Positions 49,961-58,781 of a stretch of 64,000 nt of DNA are shown piece by piece. A model generated the notes under the pieces. The model was not told the origin of the DNA, ran no database searches, and was given only the letters and a program-made list of their open reading frames with translations. The DNA comes from an uncultured Collinsella sp. Lineage in GTDB: Bacteria > Actinomycetota > Coriobacteriia > Coriobacteriales > Coriobacteriaceae. The stretch lies in contig UQXA01000008.1 of NCBI GenBank assembly GCA_900544865.1, forward strand, positions 1 to 64,000. Reading direction: 5' to 3'. Made by a program: the position numbers and the translations under genes. The first letter of the stretch is position 1; each line of letters opens with the position of its first letter.

Positions 49961-51274
49961 CTAGTTGCGCCTAAGGTGGACGACGGTCTCGCAGTGGAAG
50001 GTTTGTGGGAACAGGTCGACTGGCGTGATCTTTACGGGGGAGAAGGTGCCTTCTTCGACAAAGCGTTTGAGATCGCGCGCCAGGGTGGCCGGGTCGCAGC
50101 TCACGTAGGCGACATCGTGGGCACTCGTGCTGGCGATAAGGTCGATCGCTTCGGGGGCGAGGCCTGCGCGCGGCGGGTCGACCACCAAGACGTCGGCATC
50201 CTGGTCGGGGAACTCGCGCACCGCGTCTCCGCCAATGACGTCGACGTTATCAAGCTTGTTGATCTCCAGGTTACGGCGCAGGTCGCGCACGGCGGGGCCG
50301 TAGGCCTCGACGACGGCGACAAAGTCGCAGCGGCGGGCGAGCGGCAGGGTAAAGGTGCCGGCACCGCAGTACAGGTCCACGGCAAGCTCGTCTTCCTGCG
50401 GGTCGAGCGCTTCCATGACAAGCTCGATCAAAATCTCGGCACCCTTGGTGTTGACCTGGAAAAAAGACGGGGCAGACAAGCGCATCTGACCCTCGGCGAT
50501 ATTCTCGGTCCATGAGCCCTCTCCGGCGAGCATTTCGACCTTGGAGACACGGCGGGCCTTCTTTTCGCCCTTGCTCATCACGCGCACGACACTTGTGGGG
50601 TGCACGGCGTCTGCCAACACGCGCGAGACTTGCGAGCGCGGGAAAGAGCCCGTAGGCGTCCAGAGCGCCACCTCGAGTGCCTTGGTGCGACGCGAGGCGC
50701 GAATGCCCACGCGCTCAAGGCCCAGGTCGTGGCTGCCGCTCAGATAATTGAGCGCGCCGACGACCGATTTGAGTGCCTTGGGGAAGCGTTTGTCGAACAA
50801 CGGGCACGAATCGACGGTCACGATCTTGCGAGGATCGACACCGTGCATGCCAAGGCGCACGCGACCGTTGACGACGGTCGGTTCGAGCTCGATTTTATTG
50901 CGGTAGCCCCAGTCGTCCTTGGTGTGGCAGATGGGCTGTACCAACTCATCGACCTGCTCAGGAGCGAACTTGCCGATGCGCTCGAGCGTGGAGCGCAGGT
51001 TTTGCTCCTTGGCGGCGAGCTGTGCCGTGCGTGAGAGATTGCCCCACGAGCAGCCGCCGCAGATGCCCACGAAGGGGCAGGGAGGCTGAATGCGATCGGG
51101 GCTTGGCTCCAGAATCTCGGTGGTGCGGCCACGCATGAACGACTTGCCGTCCTGTACGACCTCGGCCTCGACGGTGTCGCCTGCCACGGCGCCCTGCACA
51201 AAGACGGCCTTGCCGTTGTCGGCGTGTGCCAGCCCGTCGGCGCCGTAGGTCATCGATTCTATAGTGAGCTTCAT
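49961..51274 (-). CDS. TrmA/RlmD-family RNA uracil-5-methyltransferase
   Basis: 437 residues from ATG 51274 (GGCAGGAAT before it). Domains: TRAM (LTIESMTYGADGLAHADNGK), [4Fe-4S] cysteines PCPFVGICGGCSW plus DSCPLFD, then the SAM domain VDLYCGAGTFTLPLA, VDPPRAGL, and the catalytic Cys in YVSCDPATLARDL. Probably methylates a 23S rRNA uridine (RlmD/RlmC-like). Site specificity unknown. A terminator separates it from ppk1. Confidence 0.92.
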   Translation of the reverse strand: MKLTIESMTYGADGLAHADNGKAVFVQGAVAGDTVEAEVVQDGKSFMRGRTTEILEPSPDRIQPPCPFVGICGGCSWGNLSRTAQLAAKEQNLRSTLERIGKFAPEQVDELVQPICHTKDDWGYRNKIELEPTVVNGRVRLGMHGVDPRKIVTVDSCPLFDKRFPKALKSVVGALNYLSGSHDLGLERVGIRASRRTKALEVALWTPTGSFPRSQVSRVLADAVHPTSVVRVMSKGEKKARRVSKVEMLAGEGSWTENIAEGQMRLSAPSFFQVNTKGAEILIELVMEALDPQEDELAVDLYCGAGTFTLPLARRCDFVAVVEAYGPAVRDLRRNLEINKLDNVDVIGGDAVREFPDQDADVLVVDPPRAGLAPEAIDLIASTSAHDVAYVSCDPATLARDLKRFVEEGTFSPVKITPVDLFPQTFHCETVVHLRRN

Positions 51275-51322
51275 ATTCCTGCCTGTCATTCGCGTTGTTG
51301 TTCGCACCATGGTAGCAGGGAA

Positions 51323-51364
51323 AAGCGCCCCGCATCCGAGGCTTTCCTCAAATGCGGGGCGCTT
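51323..51364 (-). terminator. Intrinsic terminator of ppk1
   Basis: AAGCGCCCCGCA and TGCGGGGCGCTT form a perfect 12-bp stem, then TTTTCCC on the minus strand. Confidence 0.88.
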
Positions 51365-51387
51365 CTACAAACTGCTTCTACAAACGA

Positions 51388-53796
51388 CTATTTCGTCTTG
51401 CCGGTAATGAGCGTCTTAAGACCCAGGCCGATTAGACCCAGGCCCATGCGCATGCGGCCGGGGCGATGGCGCTCGATGGCCTTGGTCTTGCCGGCGGGCT
51501 TATCGCGACGGGCGCTCGTCTCGGGTGCGGGCTTGGTGACCTGCGGATCGGGCTGAGGTGCAGGTGCAGGCTCGGGCTCAATGACGGTCGCCTGGACCTC
51601 TTGGACCTTGGGTGCTACTGGCTGCGGCTCGGCCTCGGGGGCAGGTTCCGCCTCAATGACGGGCTCGGGCGCGGCCTCGGCGTTGCAATAGGCACGCTCC
51701 AGCAGGGCTTCCTGCGAGTTGAAGGGTTTCTCACCCTCTGCACGCTCCACGGGGACCCAGGTGCCGTCGCTCGTGAGGCTGCGGGCCTTCACGTTGTCGC
51801 GCAGCTGCATGCCCATGTACTCGTGCACTAGGGCGCGGCAGGTGGGGTCGAGCACGGGGAAGGCAATCTCCACGCGGTGCTCGGTGTTGCGCGTCATCAT
51901 GTCTGCCGAGCTCAGGTAAATCATGTCCGAGTCCACGCCGAAAGCATAGACGCGCGCGTGCTCCAAAAAGCGTCCGACGATGGAGCGGACATGCACGTTC
52001 TCGGTCTTGCCCGGAACACCGGGCTTGAGGCACGAGATGCCGCGGATGATCATGTCTACGCGCACGCCGGCACACGATGCCTCGGCGATCTTGTCGATAA
52101 CCTCGCGGTCGGTGAGCGAGTTGAGCTTAAAGAACACACGGGCGGGCTCGCCAGCGAGAGCGCGCTGAATCTCGCGATCCAGACCGCGCATGATGAGCGG
52201 TTTCAGTCCGACGGGCGCCACACCCAGGAAGCGGTAGTCGCCGCGCAGGTTGCCCAGCGACAGATTGCGGAAGAACAGGTTGGCGTCCTCGCCGATGCCG
52301 GGATGGGCGGTCATGAGCATAAAGTCGCTGTAGAGTTTGGCCGTCTTCTCGTTAAAGTTGCCGGTGCCCAAAAGCGTGAGGCGGGTGAGCGCCATGCCCT
52401 CGCGATAGGTGAGCTGGCAGATCTTTGAGTGGCATTTAAAGCCCTCGGAACCATAGATGACGGTGCAGCCTGCCTCTTCCAGACGCTCGGCCCACTCGAT
52501 GTTGTTCTGCTCGTCAAAGCGGGCGCGAAGTTCCATGAGCACCGTGACCTCTTTGCCGTTCTCGGCAGCATCGATCAGCGACTCGCACAGGCGGCTCTGC
52601 TTGGCCACGCGGTAGAGCGTGATGCGCAGCGAGATGCACTCGGGGTCGTAGGCGGCCTCGTGCACCAGATCCAGGAAGGGGTTCATGGCCTCGTAGGGAT
52701 AAAAGAGCAGCTTGTCGCCCTGCAGCACCTGTTCGCGGATGGAGCGGGTCATATCGATGGTGGGGTTGGGCTGCGGCCTAAACGGCGTAAAGAGCAGCTC
52801 GTTGCGCAGGTGCTCGGGAATCTTGCCCTCAATGCCAAAGACGTAGCCCAGGTCGAGCGGGATATCGCAGGTAAAGACCGAGCGGCGCGAAAGCTCGAGT
52901 GCCTTGCGGATGGTCTTGAGCGTCGCCTTCTCGAGCGACCCCGAGACCGCGAGCACTACCGGCTGCAGACGCAGGCGCTTCTTGAGGATGCGCTTCATGT
53001 GCTGGCGGTAGTCCTCTTCCTCTTCGACGCCCTCGCCGTCTGGATCGATGTCGGCGTTGCGGGTGACTCGGATGAGTGCGCGGTCGAGTGGCTTGTAGGA
53101 GCCAAAGCAGCTGTCCAGGCAGGCGAGGATGACGTCCTCGAGCAAGATGTAGGAGTAGGTGCCGGTGGGCGAGGGGATCTCGACCACGCGGTTCATCGAG
53201 GCGGGAATCTCGATAAGGCCCAGCAGGCTCTCCTCGTCGGTGGCGCCGTCCAGACCACAGGCCAGATAGAGCGCGCCATTGCGTAGGTTGGGGAAGGGGT
53301 GGCGAGGATCGATGACCAGCGGCGAGATGACCGGCGACACGTAGGCCTGGAAGTAGCGGGTTACAAAGGTGCGCTCCTCGGGCGTAAGCGAATCGATGCG
53401 GGCGCGGTGAACGCCCAAGGTGTCGAGCTTGCCCTCGATGCTCTTAAAGATGGACTCCCAACGGGTAAGGAGCCCGGGCATTTCGGCCATGACAGCATCG
53501 ACCTGTTCGGAGGCGGTCATATTGCTCTTGTTGTCGACAGGTTGCTTTTTGAGCTCTGCCAGATCGGACAGGCCGCCCACGCGCACCATAAGGAACTCGT
53601 CGAGGTTAGACTCGAAAATCGACACGAACTTTAGACGCTCGAACAGCGGAACGGTCTCATCGAAGGCTTCGTCAAGCACACGGTTGTCAAAGCGTAGCCA
53701 GCTGAGCTCTCGGTTCTGCGTGTACGAGAAGTCGCGAGGCGGTTTGCGCAGCTTTGCGGCGGCTTGCTTTTTTTCGATTTTGCTCGGCATATGCAT
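51388..53796 (-). CDS. ppk1: Polyphosphate kinase 1
   Basis: 802 residues; the core (about 20-690) is a standard Ppk1: NRELSWLRFDNRVLDEAFD, DEFLMVRVGGL, LYRVAKQSRLCESLIDAAEN, the phosphorylated His in GFKCHSKICQLTYRE, and GTGNFNEKTAKLYSDFML. It makes polyphosphate from ATP. Unlike typical Ppk1 it carries ~100 extra C-terminal residues rich in Pro, Glu and Ala (EAEPAPEAEPQPVAPKVQEV region) ending with basic AGKTKAIERHRPGRMR; that tail may bind membrane or polyphosphate (inference). A second ATG at 53790 is also possible. Confidence 0.95.
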   Translation of the reverse strand: MHMPSKIEKKQAAAKLRKPPRDFSYTQNRELSWLRFDNRVLDEAFDETVPLFERLKFVSIFESNLDEFLMVRVGGLSDLAELKKQPVDNKSNMTASEQVDAVMAEMPGLLTRWESIFKSIEGKLDTLGVHRARIDSLTPEERTFVTRYFQAYVSPVISPLVIDPRHPFPNLRNGALYLACGLDGATDEESLLGLIEIPASMNRVVEIPSPTGTYSYILLEDVILACLDSCFGSYKPLDRALIRVTRNADIDPDGEGVEEEEDYRQHMKRILKKRLRLQPVVLAVSGSLEKATLKTIRKALELSRRSVFTCDIPLDLGYVFGIEGKIPEHLRNELLFTPFRPQPNPTIDMTRSIREQVLQGDKLLFYPYEAMNPFLDLVHEAAYDPECISLRITLYRVAKQSRLCESLIDAAENGKEVTVLMELRARFDEQNNIEWAERLEEAGCTVIYGSEGFKCHSKICQLTYREGMALTRLTLLGTGNFNEKTAKLYSDFMLMTAHPGIGEDANLFFRNLSLGNLRGDYRFLGVAPVGLKPLIMRGLDREIQRALAGEPARVFFKLNSLTDREVIDKIAEASCAGVRVDMIIRGISCLKPGVPGKTENVHVRSIVGRFLEHARVYAFGVDSDMIYLSSADMMTRNTEHRVEIAFPVLDPTCRALVHEYMGMQLRDNVKARSLTSDGTWVPVERAEGEKPFNSQEALLERAYCNAEAAPEPVIEAEPAPEAEPQPVAPKVQEVQATVIEPEPAPAPQPDPQVTKPAPETSARRDKPAGKTKAIERHRPGRMRMGLGLIGLGLKTLITGKTK

Positions 53797-54218
53797 CTGT
53801 CCGTTCAGTCCCCGCAGGGGACGGTAGCCTAACCCTATTCACTATTGTCTCAATTTAGTCGACTTGTGGCACGGACGTATTGTGCGAACGGTATCTTTAC
53901 CTACTTCTTACGCTGACAAGTCATAGGACTGACGCCCTGCTCGTCTGCAAGCGGTCTATATCCTCACTCAACTGGTACGTAAGTGTGAATAAGAATGATG
54001 GATAGCTGAATATCATTGAATGCAGGCGGAAACGTAAACAAACATCATTTATATACATAAAACCGATTTAGCTATGCAATTCTGAATAAAAAGTTTAGAG
54101 ATGCAATTGCAAATAGTTTTTAGGAAAAAAGAGCGTTTACCTTAGAAAAGTTACTTTAGAACGCCGAAGTACATTATGGGGGAATCTCATGCGATATACC
54201 GTTCATCGCACTTTGTTG

Positions 54219-54264
54219 ACCGTTCGGGGGCGAGGTGGAATTGCGGGTGGAATTTGGATATAAC
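54219..54264 (+). promoter_or_regulatory. Conserved arcA promoter block, copy 1
   Basis: ACCGTTCGGGGGCGAGGTGG begins at 54219 and TTTGGATATAA at 54253. The same two blocks occur 34 bases apart upstream of the second arcA (57307 and 57341), while the sequence between and around them differs. GTGGAA as -35 and TATAAC (54259-54264) as -10 are ~17 bases apart. Confidence 0.6.
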
Positions 54265-54311
54265 TAGAGCTGTCAGCAAGCAGCGTCCGCTATGGAAGGG
54301 CGCTGAGAGAT

Positions 54312-54328
54312 TCGGCCGAAAGGCCCGA
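54312..54328 (+). promoter_or_regulatory. Leader hairpin before arcA copy 1
   Basis: TCGGCC-GAAA-GGCCCGA forms a GNRA-capped hairpin just before the ribosome site AGGTAGGAGG. The second arcA has the equivalent TCGGCCC-TGACAA-GGGCCCGA. Confidence 0.5.
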
Positions 54329-54345
54329 AAGAAAGGTAGGAGGCC

Positions 54346-55587
54346 ATGACGAAAGGTCTGCACGTGCCTTCCGAGATCGGCAAGCTCAGGAAGGTCTGCC
54401 TGCACCGTCCCGGCGACGAGCTCCTCAACCTGCCGCCCGACGAGCTCGAGCGACTCCTGTTCGACGACGTCCCGTTCCTGGAGGTCGCGCAGCAGGAGCA
54501 CGACACCTTCGCCCAGATCCTGAGGGACCAGGGCGTGGAGGTCCTCTATCTCGAGAACCTCGTCGCCGAGGTGTTCGACCAGGTCCCCGGCGCCCGCGCC
54601 GAGTTCACCGACCAGTACATCGCCGAGGCCGGCATCCGCGGCCAGCACATGCCGCAGATCGTCCGCGAGAAGCTGGACTCCATCGAGGACAACCTCGAGT
54701 TCGTCAAGAAGACCATGGCCGGCATGACCAAGTCCGAGATCGACATGCCCCTCACGGCGTCCACGACCCTCGACTCCCTGGTCAACTCCGAGTCCGAGTC
54801 CGACCTGATCATCGACCCGATGCCCAACCTCTACTTCACCCGCGACCCGTTCGCGGTCATCGGCGAGGGCGTCAACCTCAACCGCATGTACTCGGTCACC
54901 CGCAACCGCGAGACCCTGTACGGCAAGTACATCTTCAAGTACCACCCCGACTACAAGGACGTCTCGCTGTACTTCCGCCGTGACTGCCAGTTCCACACCG
55001 AGGGCGGCGACGTGCTGAACATCAACGAGAAGACCCTCGCCGTCGGCATCTCCCAGCGCACCCAGGCCGCCGCGATCGACGTCATGGCCCAGAACATCTT
55101 CTGGAACTCCGACTCCAAGGTCGAGCGCATCCTGGCCTTCGACATCCCGGTCTCGCGCGCCTTCATGCACCTCGACACGGTCTTCACCCAGATCGACGTC
55201 GATAAGTTCACGATCCACCCCGCCATCATGGGCACCCTGCGCGTCTACGAGCTGACCGCCGGCAAGAACCCGGGCGACGTGAACATCCGCCTGATCGAGG
55301 ACACCCTCGAGCACGTCCTGGAGGACGCCACCGGCGTCGACCAGGTCAAGCTGATCCCCTGCGGCGGCGGCGACCCGATCGCGGCCTCCCGCGAGCAGTG
55401 GAACGACGGCTCCAACACCCTGTGCGTCGAGCCCGGCAAGATCTGCGTCTACGCCCGCAACACCGTCACCAACGACGTGCTGTACAAGGAGGGCCTGGAC
55501 CTTCTCGTCGTGCCCTCCGCCGAGCTCTCCCGCGGCCGCGGCGGCCCGCGCTGCATGAGCATGCCCTTCTGGCGCGAGGACCTCTAA
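54346..55587 (+). CDS. arcA: Arginine deiminase, copy 1
   Basis: 413 residues. Hydrolyses arginine to citrulline and ammonia, the first step of the arginine deiminase route. Motifs: LRKVCLHRPGDELLNLPP, FTRDPFAVIGEGVNLNRM, FHTEGGDVLNINEKTLAVG (His/Glu), CGGGDPIAASREQW, and the catalytic Cys in GGPRCMSMPFWREDL. The predicted protein is identical to copy 2 at 57435, and every stretch of DNA I compared also matched. Third codon positions are almost all C or G, more extreme than neighbouring genes, indicating very strong expression bias. Ribosome site GGTAGGAGG. A terminator follows after ~60 bases. Confidence 0.97.
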   Translation: MTKGLHVPSEIGKLRKVCLHRPGDELLNLPPDELERLLFDDVPFLEVAQQEHDTFAQILRDQGVEVLYLENLVAEVFDQVPGARAEFTDQYIAEAGIRGQHMPQIVREKLDSIEDNLEFVKKTMAGMTKSEIDMPLTASTTLDSLVNSESESDLIIDPMPNLYFTRDPFAVIGEGVNLNRMYSVTRNRETLYGKYIFKYHPDYKDVSLYFRRDCQFHTEGGDVLNINEKTLAVGISQRTQAAAIDVMAQNIFWNSDSKVERILAFDIPVSRAFMHLDTVFTQIDVDKFTIHPAIMGTLRVYELTAGKNPGDVNIRLIEDTLEHVLEDATGVDQVKLIPCGGGDPIAASREQWNDGSNTLCVEPGKICVYARNTVTNDVLYKEGLDLLVVPSAELSRGRGGPRCMSMPFWREDL

Positions 55588-55647
55588 GGTCTTCAAGGAC
55601 CCGTACAGGTCATAATACATACATCTAGCTGCCATTAGATGTCTCCC

Positions 55648-55686
55648 ATTGGGGCGGTGCGGGTTTTCGCACCGCCCCAATCTTGT
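55648..55686 (+). terminator. Intrinsic terminator of arcA copy 1
   Basis: ATTGGGGCGGTGCG and CGCACCGCCCCAAT pair perfectly around GGTTTT, followed by CTTGT. Confidence 0.88.
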
Positions 55687-55736
55687 ATGAGGAACGTCAA
55701 CACGATTGGATGACTGCTTTTGTAAGGAGCCTGGCC

Positions 55737-56861
55737 ATGGACATCAAGACGATTGGCGTTGAGGAATGGCTCAACGTTTGGGAGAAGAGCGCCACGTGGG
55801 ACATCGCCCAGTCGACGATCTCGTCGCTCACCATGGGCGAGCTGCGCGCGCTCGATGAACAGGACGGCGCCACGTTCTACGAGCGCCTGGACCGCGAGAA
55901 GATGAACTACGGCTGGATCGAGGGCTCGCCGGAGTTTAAGGCCGAGGTTGCCAAGCTGTATCGTCGGGAGGTCAATCCCGATCACATTCTGCAGACCAAT
56001 GGCTGCACGGGCGCTAACCTCAACGCCATCATGGCTGTGGTCGAGCCCGGCGACCATGTTATCGCCGAGTGGCCCACCTACGCGCCGCTCTACGAGATTC
56101 CGCGCACGCTGGGCGCCGAGGTCGAGTATTGGGAGCTTCGCGAGGAACTCGGCTGGAAGCCCGATATCGAGGAACTCAAGCGCTTGGTGCGTCCCAACAC
56201 CAAGCTTATCTGCATAAACAACGCATCTAACCCCATCGGTACTGTGCTCGATGCCGATATGCTCGGCCAGATTGCCGAGATCGCCCGCTTGGTGGGCGCC
56301 TACGTGCTGTGCGACGAGGTATATCTGCCGCTCGAAAACACTGAGTCCTTTATGTCGATGGTCGACGTGTACGAGAGGGCCATTGTCACCAACTCGTTGT
56401 CGAAGACCTATTCGACACCTGCGGCCCGCGTGGGCTGGGTCCTGGCCGACAAAGAGGTGTCCAACCGCATCCGTACCTATCGCGATTACACCATGATCTG
56501 CGGCGGCGTGTTCAACGATGCTCTGGCGACCTATGTGCTTGAGCACAAGGATAAGATTCTCGAGCGCAATCGCAAGATCGTGTTTGGCAACCGCGATATC
56601 GCGCAGGCTTGGATCGATACGCAGCATCGCGTTTCCTGGACGGCCCCGCAGGGCGTGTCCACCTCGTTTATCCAGCTGGATATTCCCGAGGATGACGAGG
56701 AGTTCTGCAGGCGCCTGCTGTCCGAGAGGGGAGTGCTGCTGGTCCCCGGTAGCCGTTTTGAGCTTCCCTGCGGCGCACGCCTGGGCTACTGCGCGAGCGA
56801 GGACGTTCTGCGCGAGGGCCTGAGGCTTTTGGGCGAGGCACTGGCGGAGTTCGATCGCTAG
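55737..56861 (+). CDS. PLP-dependent aminotransferase within the arc region
   Basis: 374 residues from ATG 55737 (GTAAGGAG upstream); an earlier start at 55683 overlaps the terminator. Fold-type I: NYGWIEGSPEFKAEVAKLY, TNGCTGANLNAIMAVVEPGD, NNASNPIGTVLD, CDEVYLPLEN, and Schiff-base Lys in NSLSKTYSTPAARVGWVL. It resembles aspartate/alanine-type and capreomycidine synthase-like aminotransferases; the substrate is unknown. Its position between two arcA copies suggests amino-acid catabolism linked to arginine/ornithine, which is inference. Confidence 0.85.
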   Translation: MDIKTIGVEEWLNVWEKSATWDIAQSTISSLTMGELRALDEQDGATFYERLDREKMNYGWIEGSPEFKAEVAKLYRREVNPDHILQTNGCTGANLNAIMAVVEPGDHVIAEWPTYAPLYEIPRTLGAEVEYWELREELGWKPDIEELKRLVRPNTKLICINNASNPIGTVLDADMLGQIAEIARLVGAYVLCDEVYLPLENTESFMSMVDVYERAIVTNSLSKTYSTPAARVGWVLADKEVSNRIRTYRDYTMICGGVFNDALATYVLEHKDKILERNRKIVFGNRDIAQAWIDTQHRVSWTAPQGVSTSFIQLDIPEDDEEFCRRLLSERGVLLVPGSRFELPCGARLGYCASEDVLREGLRLLGEALAEFDR

Positions 56862-56910
56862 GATTCCGATGGTCTTCGGGGGCCTTATCCAAATTAGCCG
56901 AAGATAATCG

Positions 56911-56950
56911 AAAACGGACCCGTTTCCCTAGGGGAAGCGGGTCCGTTTTT
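56911..56950 (+). terminator. Intrinsic terminator after the aminotransferase
   Basis: AAACGGACCCG and CGGGTCCGTTT pair, with inner TTTCC/GGAAG, followed by TTTTTC. Confidence 0.9.
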
Positions 56951-57434
56951 CTATACCGAGAAGTCAAGTTGTTACAAATGGGGCCGTAAAGCGAGGCGGT
57001 ATCCGCTGGGCCTTATACTGAGTTTCCGGTGAACGGTATCAAGCGTCTGGTAAACGGTAATTTATTTATCAGAAATGAATAGGACAAACTTTTTTCTGAA
57101 TAAAAATGAAAATGGTTGAGACGCGGTGTGAACCGCTAATTCTATTCATAGCTTTATTGGAAATATGCAATTTGAGGATGGTTTAACAAAGTTTAGTTCC
57201 ATTTGATTTTAGGATTAAAACGCGTTTAAGCACGTAAATACGCTTTATTAAGATGAAGTGTGCCATGCGTGAAGTATATGTGTATGCCGTTCACCCCCTA
57301 TAAAAAACCGTTCGGGGGCAAGGTGGAAGTATGAGCTGATTTTGGATATAAATATGTCGTCAGCAATAACGCCTCACACGGAGGGGCGCTAACGAATCGG
57401 CCCTGACAAGGGCCCGAAAGAAAGGTAGGAGGCC
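56951..57434. promoter_or_regulatory. AT-rich regulatory region upstream of arcA copy 2
   Basis: No gene in ~480 bases. A good ARG-box candidate TTCTGAATAAAAATGAAAA lies at 57094-57112. GTGAACGGTA and GTAAACGGTA occur nearby (about 57029 and 57050). The promoter block shared with copy 1 is at 57307-57352 (TATAAA at 57347), and the leader hairpin at 57397-57417. The rest is unlike the copy-1 upstream region. Confidence 0.55.
57307..57352 (+). promoter_or_regulatory. Conserved arcA promoter block, copy 2
   Basis: ACCGTTCGGGGGCAAGGTGG at 57307 and TTTGGATATAA at 57341 repeat the copy-1 arrangement at the same 34-base spacing. Confidence 0.6.
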
Positions 57435-58676
57435 ATGACGAAAGGTCTGCACGTGCCTTCCGAGATCGGCAAGCTCAGGAAGGTCTGCCTGCACCGTCCC
57501 GGCGACGAGCTCCTCAACCTGCCGCCCGACGAGCTCGAGCGACTCCTGTTCGACGACGTCCCGTTCCTGGAGGTCGCGCAGCAGGAGCACGACACCTTCG
57601 CCCAGATCCTGAGGGACCAGGGCGTGGAGGTCCTCTATCTCGAGAACCTCGTCGCCGAGGTGTTCGACCAGGTCCCCGGCGCCCGCGCCGAGTTCACCGA
57701 CCAGTACATCGCCGAGGCCGGCATCCGCGGCCAGCACATGCCGCAGATCGTCCGCGAGAAGCTGGACTCCATCGAGGACAACCTCGAGTTCGTCAAGAAG
57801 ACCATGGCCGGCATGACCAAGTCCGAGATCGACATGCCCCTCACGGCGTCCACGACCCTCGACTCCCTGGTCAACTCCGAGTCCGAGTCCGACCTGATCA
57901 TCGACCCGATGCCCAACCTCTACTTCACCCGCGACCCGTTCGCGGTCATCGGCGAGGGCGTCAACCTCAACCGCATGTACTCGGTCACCCGCAACCGCGA
58001 GACCCTGTACGGCAAGTACATCTTCAAGTACCACCCCGACTACAAGGACGTCTCGCTGTACTTCCGCCGTGACTGCCAGTTCCACACCGAGGGCGGCGAC
58101 GTGCTGAACATCAACGAGAAGACCCTCGCCGTCGGCATCTCCCAGCGCACCCAGGCCGCCGCGATCGACGTCATGGCCCAGAACATCTTCTGGAACTCCG
58201 ACTCCAAGGTCGAGCGCATCCTGGCCTTCGACATCCCGGTCTCGCGCGCCTTCATGCACCTCGACACGGTCTTCACCCAGATCGACGTCGATAAGTTCAC
58301 GATCCACCCCGCCATCATGGGCACCCTGCGCGTCTACGAGCTGACCGCCGGCAAGAACCCGGGCGACGTGAACATCCGCCTGATCGAGGACACCCTCGAG
58401 CACGTCCTGGAGGACGCCACCGGCGTCGACCAGGTCAAGCTGATCCCCTGCGGCGGCGGCGACCCGATCGCGGCCTCCCGCGAGCAGTGGAACGACGGCT
58501 CCAACACCCTGTGCGTCGAGCCCGGCAAGATCTGCGTCTACGCCCGCAACACCGTCACCAACGACGTGCTGTACAAGGAGGGCCTGGACCTTCTCGTCGT
58601 GCCCTCCGCCGAGCTCTCCCGCGGCCGCGGCGGCCCGCGCTGCATGAGCATGCCCTTCTGGCGCGAGGACCTCTAA
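57435..58676 (+). CDS. arcA: Arginine deiminase, copy 2
   Basis: Same 413-residue enzyme as at 54346, with identical predicted protein and no nucleotide difference seen between start and stop in the stretches compared. Similarity begins only ~28 bases before the ATG (GGCCCGAAAGAAAGG plus the ribosome site) and ends right at the stop codon, while the flanks have diverged. This copy lies 105 bases upstream of arcB and probably shares its transcript. The pattern suggests recent gene conversion; a recent duplication of the coding unit alone is the alternative. Confidence 0.97.
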   Translation: MTKGLHVPSEIGKLRKVCLHRPGDELLNLPPDELERLLFDDVPFLEVAQQEHDTFAQILRDQGVEVLYLENLVAEVFDQVPGARAEFTDQYIAEAGIRGQHMPQIVREKLDSIEDNLEFVKKTMAGMTKSEIDMPLTASTTLDSLVNSESESDLIIDPMPNLYFTRDPFAVIGEGVNLNRMYSVTRNRETLYGKYIFKYHPDYKDVSLYFRRDCQFHTEGGDVLNINEKTLAVGISQRTQAAAIDVMAQNIFWNSDSKVERILAFDIPVSRAFMHLDTVFTQIDVDKFTIHPAIMGTLRVYELTAGKNPGDVNIRLIEDTLEHVLEDATGVDQVKLIPCGGGDPIAASREQWNDGSNTLCVEPGKICVYARNTVTNDVLYKEGLDLLVVPSAELSRGRGGPRCMSMPFWREDL

Positions 58677-58781
58677 GTCTTTCCGTTTCCGGTGCGGTCC
58701 CCCTACAACCGCACCGGCTTCGCCCGTTAAACGGGCACCACTAATACTTACGTAATTCATTTCTTCGAAAGGAATCAAACC

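Larger units (their letters stand above)
53797..54345. promoter_or_regulatory. AT-rich regulatory region upstream of arcA copy 1
   Basis: No gene in this ~550-base gap. It contains ARG-box-like sequences TGTGAATAAGAATGATGG (53984-54001), AGCTGAATATCATTGAATG (54004-54022) and TTCTGAATAAAAAGTTTAG (about 54080-54098), resembling the ArgR/AhrC consensus. A promoter block shared with arcA copy 2 (54219-54264) and a leader hairpin (54312-54328) follow. Confidence 0.55.

Noticed and set aside
54187..55680. Long open frame (497 codons) on the minus strand across arcA copy 1
   Set aside because: It mirrors arcA in the antisense frame; extreme C/G third positions remove stop codons. No ribosome site, Val/Asp/Leu/Gly-rich nonsense composition.
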